From RGIG4608 sp051867875 (GTDB lineage: Bacteria > Bacillota > Clostridia > Oscillospirales > CAG-272), in the NCBI GenBank assembly GCA_051867875.1, contig JBJDZG010000007.1, positions 23,064-87,063 on the forward strand: a DNA stretch of 64,000 nt, written 5' to 3'. The notes below the pieces were generated by a model. That model had not been told where the DNA came from. It made no database searches and saw only the letters and a list, made by a program, of their open reading frames with translations. Each line of letters opens with the position of its first letter. Positions within the stretch are counted from its first letter, which is position 1. The position numbers were made by a program, and so were the translations under genes. Positions 59,875-64,000 of this stretch are shown one piece after another.

Positions 59875-60158
59875 AATGCACGGAACAATCCGTGCATTAA
59901 GTTTGCTGACTTTGTCAGCAAACCGGCAGACCGCCGAGAAAGGCAGTGATATTTTTCGTTCCCGTTTTCGTCGCCTTACAAAAGTAAGGCAGAGAACGGG
60001 AACGGAAAAAGCAAGTCGGCACGGGGATATCTCGATGATATCTCCGTGCCGTTTTCTTAACTTAATTATAAAGATAATGCCATACTAATTCTATAAAAAC
60101 CCACTTGCGGTAGCACGGCTTTATCGGCGCTCTGAATGCACGGAACAATACGTGCATT
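59875..60158. repeat. Palindrome-rich island bounded by 24-base near-identical palindromes
   Basis: AATGCACGGA-ACAA-TCCGTGCATT at 59875-59898 recurs at 60135-60158 with one change (C to A). Between them are a GTTTGCTGAC/GTCAGCAAAC hairpin (59901-59923), a 48-base hairpin (59957-60004; CGTTCCCGTT and GCCTTAC arms around AAAA) and a 35-base hairpin (60017-60051; CGGCACGGGGATATC arm). The outer palindromes can serve as terminators of the MATE gene and of spoVAE. The rest may be a small non-coding repetitive element. No coding region is supported in this gap of nearly 300 bases. Confidence 0.75.
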
Positions 60159-60160
60159 TT

Positions 60161-60526
60161 CTATTTTTGCGCCCGACCTTTCGCAAATATCGCCGCAATA
60201 TATCCAAAGCAGAGCGCGGCTGTCGTGCCGCCCGAGGCAGAAGTCAGCCCGCCTGTAAGCACGCCGATGAGCCCTTTTTCGTCTACGGCTTTTTTGACTC
60301 CCTTGGCGATATTGTAGCCAAATCCCGTGAGCGGTGTCGTCGCGCCAGCGCCTGCAAATTCGGCAAAGGGCTTGTATAAGCCCACAGCACCGAGAATAAC
60401 TCCCATAACGACGTAGGTTACGAGTATTCTCGCGGGCGTAAGCCGCGTTTTGTCGATAAGGATTTGAGCAATAAGGCAGAGAAGACCGCCCGCCAGAAAA
60501 GACCAAATATATTTCAAAATATCCAT
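60161..60526 (-). CDS. spoVAE: Stage V sporulation protein AE
   Basis: 121 residues with four membrane segments. Family sequence: FLAGGLLCLIAQILIDKTRLTPA, shortened here to FLAGGLLCLIAQ and KTRLTPARILVTYV, and GAGATTPLTGFGYNIAKGV. It is part of the SpoVA channel that moves dipicolinic acid into the developing spore and out at germination. GGAGG site. It starts 19 bases after spoVAD, so the two are cotranscribed. Confidence 0.93.
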   Translation of the reverse strand: MDILKYIWSFLAGGLLCLIAQILIDKTRLTPARILVTYVVMGVILGAVGLYKPFAEFAGAGATTPLTGFGYNIAKGVKKAVDEKGLIGVLTGGLTSASGGTTAALCFGYIAAIFAKGRAQK

Positions 60527-60545
60527 AATTCCTCCGTGTTAGCAA

Positions 60546-61544
60546 TTAATCTGCGTGTTCGAGTTTTATGAGATGAGCGATAGCGGGAATTGAAAGCCCT
60601 TGTTTAAGACTTGTAGGACTCATCATAGCACCCGTGCCGACGATGAGAGCGTTTTTGAGCTCTCCCGAACGGAGCTTCGGCAGAATATACGAGGCGAGCA
60701 CAACCGCGGAGCAAGCACAGCCGGAACCGCCCGCGTGAACGTCCTGATACTCACGGTCAAAAATGATATTTCCGCAGTCGTAGTGATTTTCATTTATGGG
60801 AAAGCCCTCGGCTTGCATAAATTCCTTTAATATCTTGCTGCCCTCAAGTCCTAAATCGCCCGTGAATATTCCGTCGTAATCGCTCGCCGTTGTGCCCGAT
60901 TGCTTAAAATACCTCGTTAGCGTGTCGATTGCCGCGGGCGCCATAGCCGCTCCCATATTTGCGGCATCGTCAACGCCCTTGTCGATAACTATTCCGGGAA
61001 AAACCTCACTGATTTTTACACCTTCGCGCTCACTGCTTGCAGTAATGAACGCGCCCGCTCCCGTAACGGTCCACTGTGCTGTCGGCGAACGCTGACCGCC
61101 GTATTCAAGGGGCATTCTGTATTGCTGTTCGGCGGTGCAAAAATGAGATGACGTAACAGAGGCGCACACCTTGAAATGTCCCGCCGATACCGTGAGTGCG
61201 GCGAGCATAATACCCTCGACGGCAGTCGAACAAGCACCGTAAATGCCAAAGTAGGGAACGTCGAAATCAACGAGTCCGTAAGACGAGCCGATGCATTGAT
61301 TGAGCAGGTCGCCCGCGAATAGCGCGTCAAGGTTGTCCTGAGTCATGCCGACCTTGTCAAGCGCGTGAGTGAGTGCCTGCTTTTGCATCTCGTTTTCTGA
61401 CTTTTCCCAAGTTTTTTGATTGAATTTGTCACTCTTGTCGTATATGTCAAAGCAGGAGCCAATGGGACCCTCTTGCTCCTTGTGGCCTACGACGGACGAT
61501 GCACAGATTATCTTTGCATTTGTTTTTATAATTTGATTTTTCAT
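60546..61544 (-). CDS. spoVAD: Stage V sporulation protein AD
   Basis: 332 residues of the thiolase-like SpoVAD, which binds dipicolinic acid. Motifs: GPIGSCFDIYDKSDKF, FGIYGACSTAVEGI (the active-site-like Cys), TAEQQYRMPLEYGGQR, DVHAGGSGCACSA. ATG at 61544 has GGAGC upstream; an in-frame ATG at 61604 would add 20 residues not typical for the family. A TGAATAA just upstream recalls a forespore sigma-G -35 box, but no convincing -10 was found. spoVAC, normally directly upstream, is absent. Confidence 0.94.
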   Translation of the reverse strand: MKNQIIKTNAKIICASSVVGHKEQEGPIGSCFDIYDKSDKFNQKTWEKSENEMQKQALTHALDKVGMTQDNLDALFAGDLLNQCIGSSYGLVDFDVPYFGIYGACSTAVEGIMLAALTVSAGHFKVCASVTSSHFCTAEQQYRMPLEYGGQRSPTAQWTVTGAGAFITASSEREGVKISEVFPGIVIDKGVDDAANMGAAMAPAAIDTLTRYFKQSGTTASDYDGIFTGDLGLEGSKILKEFMQAEGFPINENHYDCGNIIFDREYQDVHAGGSGCACSAVVLASYILPKLRSGELKNALIVGTGAMMSPTSLKQGLSIPAIAHLIKLEHAD

Positions 61545-61657
61545 AACTGCTCCGTATATTTCTTTCTTGATAATATTTTTAGCTATCAGAGTAAAATTAT
61601 TCATAACAATGCAAAAACAGAGAAAAATAAAATATACTTAGGTAAGGAGGATAAGAG

Positions 61658-62749
61658 ATGGAAAACATAGATTATAAAAATCTTGCCGCAAAGCTGTTTT
61701 GCTTCGGAGTTTTGGGAATAGCGGGCTTTCTGTTTTTTAAGTATTTGTTCGGACTGCTCGTGCCGTTTTTGATAGCGTGGGGGATAGCGTACCTGATATA
61801 TCCGACCGCCCGCGAGCTCTCGTCAAAAATCAAATTGTCGAGAAAGGTCTGTTCGTTCGTGCTCCTGTTTCTCATTTTGATGATAATTCTGCTTTCTGTG
61901 TTTTTGATAGGAAACAGAATTCTTTATGAGCTTCAGAATCTCTTTGAGTATCTAAGCACTAACAGCGAACAAATAGCGGGATATTTTGAAACGGTTTTCG
62001 ATTTCTTCGGCTCGCTCGGCAAAAAGCTTCCCATAATAAATAATCTTCAAAATACGGAGCTTATAGAGGACATAGTCGGAAATATAAACGCCTTTATCGA
62101 AAAAATCTGGGCGAGTTTGCTGGAGAGTCTGGGCTCTGCTATTCCGAGGCTCGCAGGCAATATTGTGATGTCGCTCCCGAGCGTATTTCTTGTCAGCATA
62201 GTTACCGTAGTTGCGTGCTTTTATTTCTCACTTGATATAGAGCTAATTCATAAAAAACTCAAAACCGTTTTGCCCGACAGAATAACGGGACTCCTTCAAA
62301 AATTCAAAAAGCGTATAAGCATCGGGTTTAAGAAATATCTTCGCGCCTACCTTATAATTTTTGCAATCACTTTCGCCGAGCTGTTCGTGGGGCTTTTGAT
62401 ACTCGGCATAGATTATTCCGTAGTGCTCGCCCTGCTTATAGCCTTCGTGGATTTTCTCCCGCTCTTCGGCACGGCGGCAGTGCTTTTGCCTTGGGGAATA
62501 ATAATGCTCCTTATGAAAGACTATTTTCTCGGTATCGGACTTTTGATTTTGTGTGCCGTCACAACTGTTGTAAGACAGGCGATTGAACCAAAAATTCTCG
62601 GAAAGAGCCTTGGCGTGCACCCGCTCTTGACACTTGTGATGGTATACGCGGGATATGAACTTTTCGGTCTTGTCGGAATGATTATTCTTCCCATAATCAC
62701 CCCGATTTTTCTGGCAAATCCCGAAACCGAACGAAAAGCAACTGACTGA
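61658..62749 (+). CDS. ytvI: Sporulation integral membrane protein YtvI (AI-2E transporter fold)
   Basis: 363 residues with about eight membrane spans in the PF01594/UPF0118 pattern. Characteristic stretches: PFLIAWGIAYLIYPTA, the central soluble segment (about 90-150), and ALLIAFVDFLPLFGTAAVLLP, shortened here to FVDFLPLFGTAAVL, then IEPKILGKSLGVHPL. YtvI is a sporulation-associated branch. AAGGAGG site. Divergent from spoVAD, which supports the sporulation link. The end of the coding sequence lies inside its terminator hairpin. Confidence 0.85.
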   Translation: MENIDYKNLAAKLFCFGVLGIAGFLFFKYLFGLLVPFLIAWGIAYLIYPTARELSSKIKLSRKVCSFVLLFLILMIILLSVFLIGNRILYELQNLFEYLSTNSEQIAGYFETVFDFFGSLGKKLPIINNLQNTELIEDIVGNINAFIEKIWASLLESLGSAIPRLAGNIVMSLPSVFLVSIVTVVACFYFSLDIELIHKKLKTVLPDRITGLLQKFKKRISIGFKKYLRAYLIIFAITFAELFVGLLILGIDYSVVLALLIAFVDFLPLFGTAAVLLPWGIIMLLMKDYFLGIGLLILCAVTTVVRQAIEPKILGKSLGVHPLLTLVMVYAGYELFGLVGMIILPIITPIFLANPETERKATD

Positions 62750-62764
62750 GTCAGTTGCTTTTTA
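62734..62764. terminator. Terminator overlapping the ytvI stop codon
   Basis: AAAAGCAACTGAC / GTCAGTTGCTTTT around the TGA stop (62747-62749), followed by T5. It also faces the end of the DUF4363 gene and can work in both directions. Confidence 0.88.
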
Positions 62765-62771
62765 CTTAATT

Positions 62772-63140
62772 TCAGATTATATTGTCCACTGAAAATCTTT
62801 CAAGCTTTCTTATCGTTTCAATGGCATTTTTGAGAAGTTCAATTTCGGTAGGTAGCCTTGCCTCATCACCCGCTTTGTTCGCACTTGATACGGAATCTAT
62901 GCAATCCGATAAACTTTCGATGTCCTTGGTGGAAATGGATATGCCGAGGAGCATTTTGGAACTTTGGAATTTTTCTTGCAATTCGTTTATTATCTCTTGA
63001 TTTTCTTTCGAGGGCGAGGGTGAAATCTCCAATACAATGCCGAGCAACGAGTCGGCAACGTTGTTGACGTATGCGCAATTTGCGCCTATCAAAACTATCA
63101 TAATAATAAACAGCACCGACGTGATGATAAAACCTTTCAT
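62772..63140 (-). CDS. DUF4363 family membrane-anchored protein
   Basis: 122 residues. An N-terminal membrane segment (about 3-24; ITSVLFIIMIVLIGANC) is followed by a helical, acidic domain (about 35-122). The family (DUF4363) is found with DUF421/YetF-type proteins in Clostridia. ATG 63140 has AAGGAG 8 bases upstream and overlaps the stop of the DUF421 gene (ATGA). A GTG at 63149 is less well placed. Function unknown. Confidence 0.82.
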   Translation of the reverse strand: MKGFIITSVLFIIMIVLIGANCAYVNNVADSLLGIVLEISPSPSKENQEIINELQEKFQSSKMLLGISISTKDIESLSDCIDSVSSANKAGDEARLPTEIELLKNAIETIRKLERFSVDNII

Positions 63141-63814
63141 TTTTTGCACTCCTTGATTACGAGATTCCTGTTGCCGGAATCGTCAACTGTCAAAAGAAAT
63201 ACGTCCTTTATGTCCGTGCGCTTCCTTTTGAGAATTGCTTCAAATTCCTCTTTTTTTCTGCCTAACAGTTTCAGATTGTACTCGTTCCACTTGCCTTGTG
63301 AAATAATTATGTGAACTATGCCGTCGTCGCTGTCCTCAATTTGCAACTCCTCAAGCGTCGCTTGCTGATATTTTATCTTCGGAATTACACTGAGCAGTCC
63401 GTTCTGTTCGAGAACGGCATATTCCACGTGAGTCGGGTCTGTAATGTTTTTGAGCCTGAGCTCGCTTAACAGCTCTTCCGATGATATTCTGTTTTTGAGA
63501 AGCTCTTTTTGGTCTATCCGCCCTTTGTATATCAAAATGCTCGGCGGGGAAGCAAGCAAAGTTTTGACCTTGGGATATTTGCTTATGAGCAGGGACGCAC
63601 CTACCTCAAAAGTCATAATCGTTATTAGGGGAATTACGGCGTATGCGAGCGGTATGTCTTGGTTCGCTATGGGCATCGAGGCTATTTCGGAGAGCAGGAA
63701 AGTAGTGATGAGCTCCGACACCTCAAGCTCTCCTAACTGACGCTTTCCGAGTATACGCATAGTGCCGAGTAATATTATATAAATAATGATGGTTCTGAGT
63801 AAGACGGTGAGCAT
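63137..63814 (-). CDS. DUF421/YetF family membrane protein
   Basis: 225 residues. Three N-terminal membrane helices include LLGTMRILGKRQLGELEVSE, a hallmark of YetF-like proteins. The soluble C-terminal domain starts with SPPSILIYKGRIDQKELLK and a conserved ISSEELLSELR. In Bacilli related proteins (YdfS, YetF, YrbG) affect spore or envelope properties, and the DUF421-DUF4363 pair is common in spore-formers. ATG 63814 has AGGAGG upstream; an in-frame ATG at 63865 is rejected. First gene of a two-gene operon. Confidence 0.88.
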   Translation of the reverse strand: MLTVLLRTIIIYIILLGTMRILGKRQLGELEVSELITTFLLSEIASMPIANQDIPLAYAVIPLITIMTFEVGASLLISKYPKVKTLLASPPSILIYKGRIDQKELLKNRISSEELLSELRLKNITDPTHVEYAVLEQNGLLSVIPKIKYQQATLEELQIEDSDDGIVHIIISQGKWNEYNLKLLGRKKEEFEAILKRKRTDIKDVFLLTVDDSGNRNLVIKECKK

Positions 63815-63912
63815 TTTTACCTCCTGATTTGGGATTAAAAATAGTATTTTTGGCGGTTTTGACAAATATTCATAATTCGGAAAAAAAGTTCAAAATTTTT
63901 TCAAAAAAGCTC

Positions 63913-63971
63913 TTGACAAATTACCCCTTTCGTGGTATACTGACAAAGCTGTATAAATTTCAGGGTACAGC
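63913..63971 (+). promoter_or_regulatory. Strong promoter and leader, probably of an rRNA operon
   Basis: TTGACA (63913-63918), 17 bp, TATACT (63936-63941). A GCTGTA/TACAGC hairpin (63948-63971) follows, then GTCATTGAAAATTGAACAA near the window end, a type of sequence that often precedes 16S rRNA genes in Firmicutes. The rRNA gene itself would start beyond the window. Confidence 0.6.
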
Positions 63972-64000
63972 GAAATCGGTCATTGAAAATTGAACAACAA

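Noticed and set aside
60066..60545. A 159-residue open frame on the minus strand overlapping spoVAE
   Set aside because: It is a shifted frame over spoVAE without a ribosome site; spoVAE is unmistakable.

Overview
The window looks like a chromosomal contig from an anaerobic, spore-forming Firmicute of class Clostridia, probably an uncultured gut or rumen species recovered by metagenomics. Reasons: AddAB rather than RecBCD, a CIRCE-controlled groES-groL pair, SpoVAD/SpoVAE and YtvI sporulation proteins, DUF4363/DUF4364/DUF421 proteins, many lipobox lipoproteins with no outer-membrane genes, strong AGGAGG ribosome sites, and sigma-A promoters with mostly 17-bp spacers. A run of 100 Ns (29654-29753) inside a tandem repeat shows that this is a draft scaffold.

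Layout. 1-18.7 kb is mostly housekeeping: the 3' part of typA; queG-addB-addA on the minus strand; rlmA plus a glycosyltransferase; an unrecognised membrane/secreted pair with a Gly-Glu-Asn-Pro repeat; a histidine phosphatase; hpf; a polysaccharide flippase; rplS with a structured leader; and a membrane-anchored XRE regulator. 18.8-49.5 kb is a 30-kb carbohydrate island, all on the plus strand: malQ, a pullulanase lipoprotein, five further lipoproteins, a GH53 endo-galactanase lipoprotein, a GH13 amylase lipoprotein, an unrecognised cytoplasmic protein with a small zinc-ribbon partner, a cytoplasmic GH53, and a maltodextrin-type ABC importer (binding protein, two permeases, ATPase). 49.5-64 kb returns to general functions: a methyltransferase, groL/groES, an alanine/sodium symporter, an S66 peptidase, homoserine dehydrogenase, DUF4364, a sigma factor, a zinc-ribbon protein, a MATE transporter, spoVAD-spoVAE, ytvI, DUF4363-DUF421. 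The last 100 bases hold what looks like an rRNA operon promoter.

How the island may work (inference). Extracellular amylase and pullulanase cut starch or glycogen into maltodextrins. The five non-catalytic lipoproteins carry CBM26-like and SusE/SusF-like modules, and four of them put these on stalks of Cys/His zinc-ribbon-like repeats (about 34 in the largest). They would hold starch near the membrane, a Gram-positive counterpart in concept to Bacteroides SusE/SusF. The ABC binding protein ends in a similar SusE-like module, tying capture to import. MalQ then works on the imported dextrins. The two GH53 enzymes, one secreted and one cytoplasmic, add beta-1,4-galactan. Four of the five lipoprotein genes share an upstream motif (core AATTGTGCAA) at exactly the same distance, 44 bp, from the -35 box. 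That suggests a dedicated regulon. The stalked lipoprotein family and this shared promoter architecture are the most novel-looking things in the window.
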